The notes under the pieces were generated by a model. It saw only the letters and a program-made list of their open reading frames with translations. It did no database searches and was not told the DNA's origin. From the NCBI GenBank assembly GCA_041200185.1, contig CP165730.1:248001-312000 (forward strand): a stretch of DNA of 64,000 nucleotides. Direction: 5' to 3'. The DNA comes from G041200185 sp041200185 (GTDB taxonomy: Bacteria > Pseudomonadota > Alphaproteobacteria > BNTO01). This document shows, piece after piece, positions 45,508-55,677 of the stretch (positions are counted from its first letter, which is position 1; every line of letters starts with the position of its first letter). The position numbers were made by a program, and so were the translations under genes.

Positions 45508-45787
45508 GTTTTGAAAGCCGAGGAAACCCTTTCAGCGCTTTGAGAGGGCTTCTTCATCGAGATGCCTGCGTAAGGTAGTACGTTGTAACTTCATGGGCTC
45601 CGGCTTTCAGGAGTGTCGTCTGTACTCAGGAAGAGTGGCCTGATTCGGCAACATCATCGACGGGAATTAGACTCCTCCCTTTGATGACATGAGAAGCATC
45701 CTCTGGAATAACGGTAAGGAAACAGACAGAGAGTAGAATTAGCCCTCCATACGGAGGTAGGGGGGAAGGAGCCCCCTGGTTCATATC

Positions 45788-46645
45788 TTATTTTGGTTCG
45801 TTTGTGTTGTTTGAGCCTTGAGAGGCCATTTGTTCTGTCTGATTTTGCGCCTGGGTTTGAGGTGCTAAGAGGGCCGGTTGCTGGGCAGACATGATCATAG
45901 CCTGAAGTTGCTGAACGAGGTTCTGATTTGCGGCTAGCTGGTCGATCTTCCCACGATTGTAGGCCGTTTGTTTCTCTTGATCGAGCAAGGCAAGGCAGGT
46001 TTGCTCTTTCTCATCAAGTTGTTTCTTGGCTTCGCCTTGCTGCTGTGCGAGTTGTTTTTCAAAAGCTTCTTTTTGGGTGGTAAGCTGGTCCTTCAGATCT
46101 TTGATTTGAGCAACCAACGTTCTTATCTCAGCCTCGTTTTTTTCATTGTCGTGCTGATGGTTCAACTTTTCCAGGTTGAGATTGTTTTCAAGATCCTTAT
46201 TCTTCAGCTCAATCTCGTGATTCGTCTCGAGAGCTTTTTTGATTTCCTCGTTCAAACGGATTATCTCTTTATGAGCTTCGGATTCTTTGTTGGTGAGTTC
46301 GTTAATTTGTTGTTTTTGTTGCCCAAGTTCCTGGTCAGCAACCGACATTTTTTGCTGCCAGTTTGCCGCCTCGGCTTTGGATTGATCCAATGCGTTCTGT
46401 GCATCACTTGTTTCCTTTTTCGAAGCTTCGAGTGACTCTTTCAAATCATCGAGTTGCTTCTTCAAAGCCTCAATTTCGGTGTCTTTTTGTTTGACATCTT
46501 GCTCTAATCCTTCGACTTTTTTCTGCAAAGTTTCATTACTTGTCCTAACGGACGCAACATCATAGTCGTACAATTTGCGGTAGGAGTTACTTATTTTGGT
46601 AAGATTTGGATCATAATCCAAAGTCGTTGTCAAAGCCTTAATCAT
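45788..46645 (-). CDS. Long coiled-coil protein without signal peptide
   Basis: 285 residues. About residues 35-235 form one nearly unbroken coiled coil rich in Glu, Gln, Lys and Leu; the end is Gln/Ala/Pro-rich (ALLAPQTQAQNQ). AAGGAA lies just before the ATG, and the gene starts eight bases after the stop of the exported-protein gene 46654-47712, so the two are co-transcribed and probably translationally coupled. The start ISNSYRKLYDYDVASVRTSN resembles ISERYTELLNYDQEATRKLE in the interrupted gene at 7427-8329, so this may be the C-terminal half of the same kind of protein. No known family. Confidence 0.7.
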   Translation of the reverse strand: MIKALTTTLDYDPNLTKISNSYRKLYDYDVASVRTSNETLQKKVEGLEQDVKQKDTEIEALKKQLDDLKESLEASKKETSDAQNALDQSKAEAANWQQKMSVADQELGQQKQQINELTNKESEAHKEIIRLNEEIKKALETNHEIELKNKDLENNLNLEKLNHQHDNEKNEAEIRTLVAQIKDLKDQLTTQKEAFEKQLAQQQGEAKKQLDEKEQTCLALLDQEKQTAYNRGKIDQLAANQNLVQQLQAMIMSAQQPALLAPQTQAQNQTEQMASQGSNNTNEPK

Positions 46646-46653
46646 TTTTTCCT

Positions 46654-47712
46654 TCAGAGTTTCGTCTCCCTTATCATTCTTTTTAAGGTGGAGGGCGTTT
46701 GAAGATTGGCCATAAGCCCCACCAAAATACGTCGGTGGTAGAAATCTGTTTCGGCAGACTGGCCATACGCCTGAATAAAGGGAAGGATTTCGGGACTTAT
46801 GTCAACAACAGGGTAAAAGTAGATACCTAAAGCCTGTCGGAACTCTTCAGCAGGAGCGTCAAGCAAATGCAGAAAATAGCCGGGATCTTTTAACCCACAA
46901 GTCCCGAGCCCCTTCTGATAACTCTGCGCATCAACAATCAAAATCTTGGATCCCGGAAAGGCAGCTTGGACAGGAGCTAAAATCCGAAGCTCTTCCTCGG
47001 TTGGAGGTCGGGAAAAAGAATCGATTAATTCTGGGCCTTCTTCCTGAGTTCGTACGAGTTCGGCGATTTGGCGACGATGAAGTTCAAACATGGTGTCGTA
47101 AAGTTTTCGAACATCAAATATTTTATCATCAATTTTTTTATTAAAATCATCGAAATAATTTTCTATTTCAAACAAAATTCTATAAATATCCTGTGTTGCG
47201 CGTTGTAATTTGAAAAATTCAATGATGTCCGTCGTCGCGTTGCTGCACCCCAGCAGTGTATTGGCTGCCATAAAAACTAATTTGTTTTTGCAAAGACGAA
47301 AATCCTCGATCGGATCAAATTTAATAAGACCAGAATTAAGGTACATCCTGAGATCTTCAATGCGCTCGGCGAGATCACCTTGAGCAAAGAGCTTAATTTC
47401 TTGGACGACATTGAGAGCATTACTTTGAGTTAAATTATGATGAATATTATTTTTGAAAGTTTGCAACCTATCCATAGTCGACTTATTGGAGTTCATCAGC
47501 TGCCCTAATTTTTTTGTTAAAGAATGAGGGCCATCGAGATCTGGAATCTGCTTTAGAAGATTCTCAAACCGCGTATACATGGCTCGAGTGTTGCTAATCC
47601 TCTCTTCGGCGGTTAAGGGAGTCGGGCCGGATGCTTCCAAGCTGGAGATGGTGAGAGAGCTCACACCTCCCAACAAAAATGCATAATGAAAAAGGGAACG
47701 ATGGCGTAACAT
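46654..47712 (-). CDS. Sec-exported protein, unknown
   Basis: 352 residues. The signal peptide (MLRHRSLFHYAFLLGGVSSL, cut near LEAS) is followed by a helical mature part with three cysteines. FPGSKILIVDAQSYQKGLG and FYPVVDISPEILPFIQAYG near the C-terminus look like a small folded domain. No family recognised. First gene of a two-gene operon with the coiled-coil gene at 45788. Confidence 0.7.
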   Translation of the reverse strand: MLRHRSLFHYAFLLGGVSSLTISSLEASGPTPLTAEERISNTRAMYTRFENLLKQIPDLDGPHSLTKKLGQLMNSNKSTMDRLQTFKNNIHHNLTQSNALNVVQEIKLFAQGDLAERIEDLRMYLNSGLIKFDPIEDFRLCKNKLVFMAANTLLGCSNATTDIIEFFKLQRATQDIYRILFEIENYFDDFNKKIDDKIFDVRKLYDTMFELHRRQIAELVRTQEEGPELIDSFSRPPTEEELRILAPVQAAFPGSKILIVDAQSYQKGLGTCGLKDPGYFLHLLDAPAEEFRQALGIYFYPVVDISPEILPFIQAYGQSAETDFYHRRILVGLMANLQTPSTLKRMIRETKL

Positions 47713-47935
47713 GTCTAGTCTTTAGTAAGTTAGAACCAAGTAAGTGTATCTTGGAAAAATCTTCTGAGCAAGAGGGATTAAGGGGAAAATTAAAAGAGTT
47801 GAACCCATGTCGATGTTTCTCATCAAGGTCTTTTACACTGACAGTTTCGACCATGCCTTCATGAACATGTGGTTATTATTCAGTGATTTGGCATACTTCA
47901 GACGCCACCCATAAATCGATAGCAGCGCCCCCGAC

Positions 47936-47964
47936 AAAAACAGGCCCGGTTTCCCGGGCTTGTT
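47936..47964 (-). terminator. Rho-independent terminator of clpB
   Basis: AAGCCCGG and CCGGGCCT pair around GAAA, followed on the minus strand by a TGTTTTT run. It lies immediately after the stop codon. Confidence 0.85.
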
Positions 47965-50535
47965 TTACGCCTTCCGTATCATCAACTCACCATTATTAAA
48001 ATCCGCGACGAGTTTCTCGCCGGGGGCCCACTGGCCTTCCAAAAGCTGAGTCGCGAGAGGGTCTTGGACATACCGCTGGATGGCCCGTCTTAGAGGTCTC
48101 GCTCCGTACAAAGGTTCGTAACCTCGCTCGACGAGACCTTCAATGAGTCCCGGAGACCAGGTGATATCAATCTTCTGGTCAGAGAGGCGCTTCGACAGGG
48201 CGGCCAGCTGGATCTTGACAATCTTCGCCATATGGGCCTTTCTCAACGGATTAAACAGGATGAGCCCGTCGAGGCGGTTGAGGAACTCCGGCCGGAAGGT
48301 CGCCTGCACCACGCCCATGACCTGCTCGCGGATGCTAGGCGGAATTTGGGTGGCTTCCTCCGAAATCTGGTTGAGGTACTCCGCCCCGAGGTTCGAAGTC
48401 AGAATAATGATGGTGTTCTTGAAATCGACCGTGCGACCCTGCCCGTCGGTGAGGCGGCCGTCATCAAGCACTTGTAGGAGGATGTTGAACACGTCGTTAT
48501 GCGCCTTTTCGATTTCGTCGAAGAGAATGACAGAGTACGGATGTCGGCGGACAGCTTCGGTGAGTTCGCCCCCTTGCTCATAGCCGACGTACCCCGGAGG
48601 AGCACCGATCAACCGGGACACAGCGTGCTTCTCCATATATTCCGACATGTCGATGCGGATCATGGAGGTTTCATCATCAAACAGGAATTTGGCGAGGGCC
48701 TTGGTCAGCTCCGTTTTTCCAACCCCTGTGGGCCCCAGAAAGAGGAACGAACCCATCGGGCGGTTAGGATCCTGCAAACCCGCTCGCGATCTTCGAATGG
48801 CCCGGCTGATGGTCTGGATGGCCTCATCTTGACCGACCACGCTTTGTTCAAGCTTGGATTCCATGGATAGCAGTTTTTGCTTTTCGCTCTGCATCATCCG
48901 CTCGACGGGGATGCCCGTCCACCGGGAGACAATGGTGGCGATATCGCTTTCCTTCACCTCCTCGCAGAACGAACTTTTCTGTTGCTGTTCTTGCAGGGTT
49001 TTGAGCTCGGCCTCTAGCTGAGGTAGTTTTCCGTACAACAGCTCGCCGGCTTTGGCCAAATCTCCTTCTCTCTGGGCTTTCTCAAGGTCAGCTCGGGCCA
49101 CGTCAATCTCCGACTTGATACGCCGGGTGGAGTCTAGAACGGCTTTATCTTCTTGCCAGGCTTGGGTGCGGGTGTCGCACTGAGCCTGAAGGTCAACCAG
49201 TTCCTTCTCCAGCTGAGCCAGACGCTCCTTGGAGGCCTCATCATGCTCCTTTTTCAGGGCTTCGCGCTCAATTTTGAGCTTAATGATTTTGCGGTCGAGC
49301 TCGTCGATGTCCTCCGGTTTGGAGTCGACGACCATTTTGATGCGGCTGGCGGCTTCGTCCATGAGGTCGATGGCCTTGTCGGGCAGGAAGCGATCGCTGA
49401 TGTACCGGTGCGAATAGACGCAGGCGGCGACGATAGCGCTATCGCTGATGCGGATGCCGTGGTGGAGCTCGTATTTCGGCTTCAGCCCGCGGAGGATGGA
49501 AATGGCGTCCTCGACGGAAGGCTCATCCACCATGACGGGCTGGAATCGCCTTGCCAGGGCCGGGTCTTTCTCAATGTACTGGCGGTACTCGTCGAGAGTC
49601 GTAGCCCCAATGCAGTGCAATTCACCCCGAGCCAGGGCAGGTTTGAGCATGTTCGACGCGTCCATGGCTCCATCGGATTTTCCGGCACCGACCAAGGTAT
49701 GGAGCTCGTCAATGAACAGCACAATGCGCTGGTCGGACTTGGCAACATCATTCAAAACGGCTTTGAGACGCTCCTCAAACTCGCCGCGGTATTTGGCTCC
49801 AGCGAGAAGAGCCCCGAGATCCAGCGCCATGAGGCGGGAATTTTTCATGTTCTCGGGCACGTCCCCGTTGACGATCCTCTGGGCAAGACCCTCGGCGATG
49901 GCCGTTTTCCCTACGCCTGGTTCGCCAATGAGCACGGGGTTATTTTTCGTTCGGCGGGAAAGGACCTGGACCGTTCGGCGGATTTCCTCGTCGCGCCCGA
50001 CAACCGGGTCGAGCTTGCCTTGGCTGGCCGTCTCGGTCAGGTCACGTGCGTAACGCTCAAGAGCATCGTAGGATGATTCGGCATCCTGGGTGGTTGCTTT
50101 CCGCCCCTTTCTCTGCTTGAGCACGTTGAGACGGACCTTGAATACATTGGAATCATGCCGGTCCAAAACCTTCCCTATGGCCGAGTTGTCGGAGAGGGCC
50201 CACGCGAGGATGTCGAGCCCAACGAAAGTGTCGCCCAGTTCCTTGGCGTGCTGGTCGGCGGCTTCAAAGACCTTTGCAAGGTCCGGATGCAAATAGAGCT
50301 GGCCGGGCTGTGAGGACTCGACCCGCGGAAGAGTCTCGCATTGGGACTTCGCCTCACGAGCCAGATCGACGACCAAAGCCGGTGGCCAAATTTTCGTGAT
50401 GACCTCGTCCGGAGAGTCACAAAGGGCCCCCAGCACGTGCCACATTGTTAGTTGCTGATGATGCTCTGCTAAGGCCATTTGCTGAGCCTTTTGCAAGATT
50501 TCTTGTGATTTTTGTGTGAATTTGTCGGCGTTCAT
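47965..50535 (-). CDS. clpB: ATP-dependent disaggregase ClpB
   Basis: 856 residues, normal length. Hexameric AAA+ chaperone that, with DnaK, dissolves protein aggregates. N-domain (residues 1-140), first ATPase with GEPGVGKTAIAEGLA and ALDLGALLAGAKYRGEFEER, the coiled-coil middle domain (about 405-520), and the second ATPase with FLGPTGVGKTELTKALA and IDMSEYMEKHAVSRLIG are all present. Both Walker B and arginine-finger regions look intact. AGGAGG precedes the ATG. A sigma70-like promoter lies at 50567-50596. Confidence 0.98.
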   Translation of the reverse strand: MNADKFTQKSQEILQKAQQMALAEHHQQLTMWHVLGALCDSPDEVITKIWPPALVVDLAREAKSQCETLPRVESSQPGQLYLHPDLAKVFEAADQHAKELGDTFVGLDILAWALSDNSAIGKVLDRHDSNVFKVRLNVLKQRKGRKATTQDAESSYDALERYARDLTETASQGKLDPVVGRDEEIRRTVQVLSRRTKNNPVLIGEPGVGKTAIAEGLAQRIVNGDVPENMKNSRLMALDLGALLAGAKYRGEFEERLKAVLNDVAKSDQRIVLFIDELHTLVGAGKSDGAMDASNMLKPALARGELHCIGATTLDEYRQYIEKDPALARRFQPVMVDEPSVEDAISILRGLKPKYELHHGIRISDSAIVAACVYSHRYISDRFLPDKAIDLMDEAASRIKMVVDSKPEDIDELDRKIIKLKIEREALKKEHDEASKERLAQLEKELVDLQAQCDTRTQAWQEDKAVLDSTRRIKSEIDVARADLEKAQREGDLAKAGELLYGKLPQLEAELKTLQEQQQKSSFCEEVKESDIATIVSRWTGIPVERMMQSEKQKLLSMESKLEQSVVGQDEAIQTISRAIRRSRAGLQDPNRPMGSFLFLGPTGVGKTELTKALAKFLFDDETSMIRIDMSEYMEKHAVSRLIGAPPGYVGYEQGGELTEAVRRHPYSVILFDEIEKAHNDVFNILLQVLDDGRLTDGQGRTVDFKNTIIILTSNLGAEYLNQISEEATQIPPSIREQVMGVVQATFRPEFLNRLDGLILFNPLRKAHMAKIVKIQLAALSKRLSDQKIDITWSPGLIEGLVERGYEPLYGARPLRRAIQRYVQDPLATQLLEGQWAPGEKLVADFNNGELMIRKA

Positions 50536-50566
50536 AACGACCTCCTTTCTTTAAAAAGTCCAAAAC

Positions 50567-50596
50567 ATTGTACGCTCGGTTGGAGCGAAAAAGCAA
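50567..50596 (-). promoter_or_regulatory. Candidate clpB promoter
   Basis: On the minus strand TTGCTT and TACAAT are spaced by 18 bases, 30 bases before the clpB start. No clear heat-shock sigma32 site was seen. Confidence 0.4.
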
Positions 50597-50730
50597 AGTG
50601 ATTGTGGTAGCCTCACGGGTTATGAATGATCGTGTGCGTGAGGGAGATCTTTCAGTGAATGATTAAACTCAAGCGACAGGCCCTGCGTGCCGAAAAATAC
50701 GCCAGAGATTTGGTCAAGCCTCTGCGCAAA

Positions 50731-50759
50731 GAGCCGGCGCCCCAAGCTCTCTTTTTTTG
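50731..50759 (+). terminator. Terminator-like hairpin upstream of clpB
   Basis: AGAGC and GCTCT pair around 11 bases, followed by C and seven T on the plus strand. No plus-strand gene with support ends here, although a 37-codon frame from 50659 covers the hairpin. The rest of 50536-51043 holds nothing recognised. Confidence 0.35.
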
Positions 50760-51043
50760 CCTACCACCTTAGTAGGCCACTGAACTGCAGTGAACCCTGG
50801 TGAAGTGAATATTCCTCACCTACTTTCTTTCATTCTACATGGGAATGAAGGGGGTGTCAACAGGTTGTGTGAATTTTTTTGGGGGTCCCAACTTTTGCTC
50901 ATGGTAGCATAGATGTTGGTTGCGGGTCAAGGGGTTGGATCGCAAAAATATACCAAACACGTTTTTGGGAAGTGTAAAAGTTAACGGGGGAGTGAGGCTG
51001 GCAGCTGAAAAAAATTACGTGAGCCAGCCTCGGTGGTCAAGAG

Positions 51044-52192
51044 TTATTGATTGTCGTTATGGGGTTGGTTGTTATTGGAGAGCCCTGGATTGTCCTGAGC
51101 TATGACGACGAAACAATCTTTAGAGCTGTCTCCAAAAACCTTCGAGTCTATAGGGTAGGTGGGGGTCGTGACCTCTCTACGCTGACTCGCGATCTGAATA
51201 ATCATTGGGTATGTGAACTCAGGTGGTGCAAAATGCCGCACATACTCATTATAGTCACTCTGTGCAGCTTTATTGCCGGGCTTGCAAGGAACAACGATGA
51301 TCTTGTATCCAGTTTGGCCCGCATTAATCTGATTTAGTAAGTCGCGTGCTATTTTAGACAGGTCTAGCCACTGTTGAGAGTACTCGAGGTTGCGACCGTT
51401 TTGAACGTTCCACTCCATTTCTTCAATCATGCTCTCCACGTTGTGACGGGCTTGATTTACGGAAAAATGCTGCATAATGTCGTTGACTAAGCTAGGCCTA
51501 TCATTTTGTCCAACCGTGGGTGCCCGTCGGGCGAATTCGTCCAGGAAAAAGGAGTAGTCATCAGAATAATATGCCCACTTTTGGTAGAAGTCCCAAGCGA
51601 AGTCTCTTATATAAAACGTTGACGAAGCTTCTCTCGCTTGTCTATCTGGATGCATTGATAGCTCTACAATATGGTCCAAGCTTGGTACCACGAGTGGGAT
51701 GATCTCTATGTTAGCACTAGATGCAAAATACCTACTGTATTCAATAGACTTTTTAGCGGATTTGCGCAACCAGTGACATATCGCCATGATTTGCTTGACG
51801 GTATCATCGTGGAGCTGACTGACTAAAGTTTTAAAAGCGTCGGGGTTTTGTTTGGGTAAGCACAATATTTCGCCCAATGAATACGTAAGTTGGGAGCCAT
51901 CTTGCAGACTAAAATCAAGGGGTCTCCAGATGTCGAGCTCACTAAAGCCCTTATTCCAGTAGGGGTCATTGTATCGGGCATAGATGTTGGGATTAGTGCC
52001 AGAGAAAATAACCCTTCCATTGATAGTCAGATCGTAGAAGTAAATTGTTCCCCCGTACGGGACGTTGAGGGGGAGGGTGTTGTAGTCTGATTCAGGAAAA
52101 GCAGGGACTGGCACATAGGACGGCAGATGCGCTGCCTTCAAGACTGGACAGCCGCAGCAACACGCGGCCATGAATAAGAATTTTTTATTCAT
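51044..52192 (-). CDS. Sec-exported protein, unknown
   Basis: 382 residues, AAAGGAG before the ATG. The signal peptide MNKKFLFMAACCCGCPVLKA has an unusual CCCGC run, so cutting by signal peptidase I or a lipoprotein form are both possible. The mature start is Pro/Tyr-rich with strand-like sequence (GGTIYFYDLTINGRVIFSG), the middle is helical, and the tail is Asn/Gln-rich (LSNNNQPHNDNQ). No family recognised. It is apparently intact and stands alone. Confidence 0.7.
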   Translation of the reverse strand: MNKKFLFMAACCCGCPVLKAAHLPSYVPVPAFPESDYNTLPLNVPYGGTIYFYDLTINGRVIFSGTNPNIYARYNDPYWNKGFSELDIWRPLDFSLQDGSQLTYSLGEILCLPKQNPDAFKTLVSQLHDDTVKQIMAICHWLRKSAKKSIEYSRYFASSANIEIIPLVVPSLDHIVELSMHPDRQAREASSTFYIRDFAWDFYQKWAYYSDDYSFFLDEFARRAPTVGQNDRPSLVNDIMQHFSVNQARHNVESMIEEMEWNVQNGRNLEYSQQWLDLSKIARDLLNQINAGQTGYKIIVVPCKPGNKAAQSDYNEYVRHFAPPEFTYPMIIQIASQRREVTTPTYPIDSKVFGDSSKDCFVVIAQDNPGLSNNNQPHNDNQ

Positions 52193-52814
52193 AAAAATCT
52201 CCTTTTGTTAAAAATTGAGGGTAACTATTACCGAAAACTCCATTTTCTCGTTACATCTACTCAGATGTTTGAGACAACGACAACCATGAAACGTATAAAT
52301 TTAACAAATTTCGATAGGCGCAGCAAGATAATTATGAGCAACATTTGTGCCAAAAGATGATCTTCCACTGTCCATATCGTCGTTGGCTCCTCACCGACGA
52401 GTAATCCATCCATTCTCTTTACTAGGCAAGATCGTAAGTATTCAGTTTCTTGGCAAAAAAGGCTCATTTTGTCTCGTATCACGCCTCTCGGAGTGCTTGC
52501 CTTTTCAAGGCGAAATCGTCACAACGGGCTGGGTTTGTCTTGGTGTAAATTTGCAGCGCAATCCCCTTTTTTCGGTCTTTGACGGCTGTCGTCCCGCTCG
52601 AACTGAGAGAACCTTCACGGTTACGCTGTTTGACCTAACAAGAAAAGCCCTTCTGGGCCGGAAAATGTGAGAGCCCCTAGACGGGGTCGTCACGATTGAG
52701 CTAACATCACCAGCTCTCCTCCTGAATAGCAGGTGAAGCGATAAAATTCATCCCCATTACCTTCATGGTATATTGTGATGATCTGCTTGTCAATTGATTG
52801 CGCACGAAAGAGAG
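52193..52814. other. Intergenic region
   Basis: About 620 bases. A plus-strand frame at 52347-52670 lacks a ribosome binding site. Nothing recognised. Confidence 0.35.
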
Positions 52815-52844
52815 AAAAAATTTGAGCCCCCAAAGGAGGGCTCG
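52815..52844 (-). terminator. Terminator of the broken gene 52852-53486
   Basis: On the minus strand GAGCCC and GGGCTC pair around eight bases, followed by AAATTTTTT. Confidence 0.7.
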
Positions 52845-52851
52845 TGAGGGG

Positions 52852-53486
52852 TTATTCGTTGTTGTCCTGAGTTTGTTGTGGAGAGATTTGAGACACGAAG
52901 GCCTCATAAAGGTCATTTTTGTTCCAGTTTTCTAATAAAACGCTTCTTGTAATGCATAGACAAAAGGCTCGCTCACCTTTTTCAAAACTTTGTACTCGTC
53001 CCTCGTCATTTCAACTGCAAAATATTCACTGTGGCTCTCATTAATCCAAAGGTTTTTGTTCGGAACAGAAACGTCCACGATGCTGATTGCCTGGTCTTTT
53101 GGGAACAACGTTTTATTAAATCCTTTGAGCAATTGGATGGCATAGGCCGCCTCCGTAGAACGCCCGGCTCTTAAAATTTGTTTAATCTTCTTCAACTGTT
53201 CTGTGTCGCCGCGTCCGGCCTTTAGCAGTTCGTTCAGGGTGAGCCTCAAACCGTCCGGATGCTCCTGACGCTCATAACCAGTACCCCGTCCTCCGGAGTA
53301 ATAGATGTGCTCCGGGAGTAAAACCACTTCAGTCGGCGTGACGAGAGGGAAGGATTTGTTTCTGTCGATATCGAAATACATCCTACCTGACACAGGCTCG
53401 CCTTTCTTCAGGCTTGAAGCGTTCATAACCCCTGGCACAGCTGTTGCCACTAGCAGGGCTAAACTTAAATTTTTAAAAGCTTTTAT
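52852..53486 (-). pseudogene. Exported protein gene with ATA in place of its start codon and a frameshift near the end
   Basis: AAAGGAG is followed seven bases later by ATA (53484-53486), from which a perfect signal peptide reads KAFKNLSLALLVATAVPG. No ATG, GTG or TTG fits until inside that signal peptide. The mature frame (YFDIDRNKSFPLVTPTEVVL and on) stops at 52932, but a shifted frame continues NWNKNDLYEAFVSQISPQQT to a stop at 52852, right before a terminator. An ATG-to-ATA change plus an indel near 52950 explains both. AUA initiation is possible but rare. No family recognised. Confidence 0.62.
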
Positions 53487-53601
53487 TCTTAAACTCCTTT
53501 GTGCTGAAAAAAATAAACTTTGTGAAATCGATCAAAGCATAAATGCAATTAATTGGTTCTTAGTATACACGACGTGATGCATTCTGTCCAGAGTGTTTTA
53601 G

Positions 53602-53824
53602 CTAATAGTAAATTGAGGATTGCGCACTGCTTAGAAGGGAGTAAGGCGCAACACGAGTAGCTGAAGTATCTGAGCGCTCCATCCGTTCCAACAACCAAAC
53701 ACACAAGTCTTGAATATAATTGGAAATCCGTAAGTGCAATACATCCTCGTCCTTGACTAAAACCCGAGAAACCCGGACACCCAAACAGCTGAAGGGAGAG
53801 GAGTGAAAAACACACCCGTTTCAT
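53602..53824 (-). pseudogene. Possible small exported gene with frameshift
   Basis: A frame starting at 53824 begins like a signal peptide (MKRVCFSLLSLQLFGCPGFS). In another frame the same region continues VLVKDEDVLHLRISNYIQDL to a stop at 53602. An indel near 53765 would join them into a protein of about 74 residues. No ribosome binding site is seen, so this is weak. Confidence 0.3.
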
Positions 53825-55148
53825 TTGGCGTGATAGAAAATTAAGCGGGGGGTCAAGGGTCGGGACCGGATAGTGTTGAGTAAGTCCTTAGGAGAGCTTT
53901 TGATAAAATCGACAGTATATTACTTAACGTAAGGGGGTATATTTTTGCTTTGAGAAGCGCAGCGTTTGTTTTAGCCTCAGACAACATCTCTCTTTCTCGG
54001 CCTATGGATAAAGTTTCTTAGATTAAAAACGAGTATTTTTGTATACTTGTCTTATTATTACACATTGGTATTCTAAGTTATTTCGTTGTTATTGCATTAA
54101 AAAACAGGGCTTTTGTATTTTTGCAAGTATTATCCAAAACACGAATGAGTGGATGCGTGGTTGTCATCATTGTAGTCATATTTGACATCTTTGCTGGTCC
54201 CTGTTCATCATTGAAAATGAATAAACGGTCATCAAAAGGGCATAAAAAGGTCGGCGCGAGCTCGGAAACTTCGTAAACCAAATCGATGTAGCTGCTCTTC
54301 TAGCCTATCACTCTCTCGGTGCTTAAAGTTATTAGTTTGAGTTAAATGGTGGAGGTCTAAGATGAGTACGCGAGTCAAATAGAATACCCGCATTTCGGTC
54401 TTATCCAACTGAAAACTCAATGTCTTTTTATCAATATACTGTAAATATGTTCAATATATTTTTGCATTCTTTGCAATCATAATTTTAAGAGACTCGAAAG
54501 TACTTAACCGAAAACATTGAGCAAAAAACATCCCTGGGGCTATTAAGTTTTTTTGTGATGTATTCTTGTGCAAAAAAATTTATATCAGTACTTGTATTGC
54601 AAAATAATTAACAAATTGTTAACATAAAATAAAGAAAGGGTTAATAAATTGGCGTCAAATGAATATTTTGTTGTATTCCGAGGTTAAGTGTCTCCTTTTT
54701 GGTAGGTGGTGTGATTGGTGGAGATCGGTGCAGAGTCGTCTGATGCTTCGTACGAGCCGTAGGAAATGGGGCGGATGCACGCAAAAACTTGCCGAGATGA
54801 TTATTGTCAGTCTTTATAGCGTGTCATGGCAAGGGTACTACTCTTCGCGTGGGGTATGGTCCATGTTTAACCCAGAATCCGCGGTTTCGGATTTTGTAAT
54901 AACTCCTCAAACTTGCGAACGATTCTTCTTCACGGGATTGGGCGACCAACATTTCCCTAAGCATTTCATGTCAGGCGAGTTGAGGACGGCTCATGAGGCG
55001 TAATTTTGGGCGAAACAAGATGATTTTGGCGACAGGGAAATAAAAAGATTAGGAGGCAAAGATGTTTGGTAAGTGCACAAAATACAGGCTTTTTAGAGGT
55101 TTTAGCTCCTCTATTAGGATGGAGTGGGGCTGGATACGAAAAATAGTT
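53825..55148. other. Long region without a supported gene
   Basis: 1.3 kb, mostly AT-rich. Broken minus-strand frames at 54078-54420 (including HRESDRLEEQLHRFGLRSF) may be remains of a gene, possibly a glycosyltransferase. A 114-codon plus frame at 54659-55003 has no ribosome binding site. Confidence 0.35.
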
Positions 55149-55177
55149 CTTGCAAAGCCTCCCAGAATTTTCTATAT
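55149..55177 (+). promoter_or_regulatory. Candidate mucR promoter
   Basis: TTGCAA and TATATA are separated by 17 bases, 35 bases before the start codon of the regulator gene. Confidence 0.5.
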
Positions 55178-55212
55178 ATTCTTTGTGAATACTTTGTTGG
55201 TAGGTTGAAAAC

Positions 55213-55677
55213 ATGACGGAGAGTACGGAGATGACGCAGACAGAATTGATGCAGATGGCGACGCGTTTGGCGGCAGCCTATATTGAAGCGAATAAAACAC
55301 CTCTTGATGAAGCGAAGCAGGTTTTGGCTTCGTTCTATCAGAGCTTGTGTGATATTCAAAAGACGGCGGCGGGGATGAAGGGGCGTTTGCCTACTTCGCC
55401 AGCGGTTCCAGTGGAGGATTCCATTCATGATGACTATATCGTGTGTTTGGAAGACGGTAAGAAGCTACAGATGCTAAAAAGGCACCTGAGTACGGTGTAT
55501 CGCATGACGCCGGAAGAGTATCGTGAGCGCTGGGGATTGCCGGCAGATTATCCTATGGTCGCTCCAGGGTATGCTGTGCGAAGGAGCCGTATCGCGAAGA
55601 ATACAGGTTTGGGACGATCAGGTCGTCGCGGGATGAGAATTGTTGAAGGACGCTCAGGCACTGCCGCTATTGCCTAG
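55213..55677 (+). CDS. mucR: MucR/Ros-family zinc-finger transcription regulator
   Basis: 154 residues. SIHDDYIVCLEDGKKLQMLKRHL holds the zinc-finger region, and TPEEYRERWGLPADYPMVAP, YAVRRSRIAKNTGLGR form the typical C-terminal motif of MucR/Ros proteins, which silence AT-rich promoters in alphaproteobacteria and can control virulence, cell-cycle and phage/GTA genes. Only one Cys is seen in the finger, as in other members where the first ligand differs. A good promoter lies upstream. The many AT-rich upstream regions in this window are possible targets; that is inference. Confidence 0.92.
   Translation: MTESTEMTQTELMQMATRLAAAYIEANKTPLDEAKQVLASFYQSLCDIQKTAAGMKGRLPTSPAVPVEDSIHDDYIVCLEDGKKLQMLKRHLSTVYRMTPEEYRERWGLPADYPMVAPGYAVRRSRIAKNTGLGRSGRRGMRIVEGRSGTAAIA

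Noticed and set aside
49153..50076. 307-codon open frame on the plus strand
   Set aside because: It lies wholly antisense to clpB, whose motifs are intact, and has no ribosome binding site or known family.
50659..50772. 37-codon plus-strand frame upstream of clpB
   Set aside because: It contains the hairpin and T run at 50731-50759; more likely non-coding.
54078..54420. Broken minus-strand frames with a HRESDRLEEQLHRFGL segment recalling family 25 glycosyltransferases
   Set aside because: Too short and broken to support a call; similarity may be chance.
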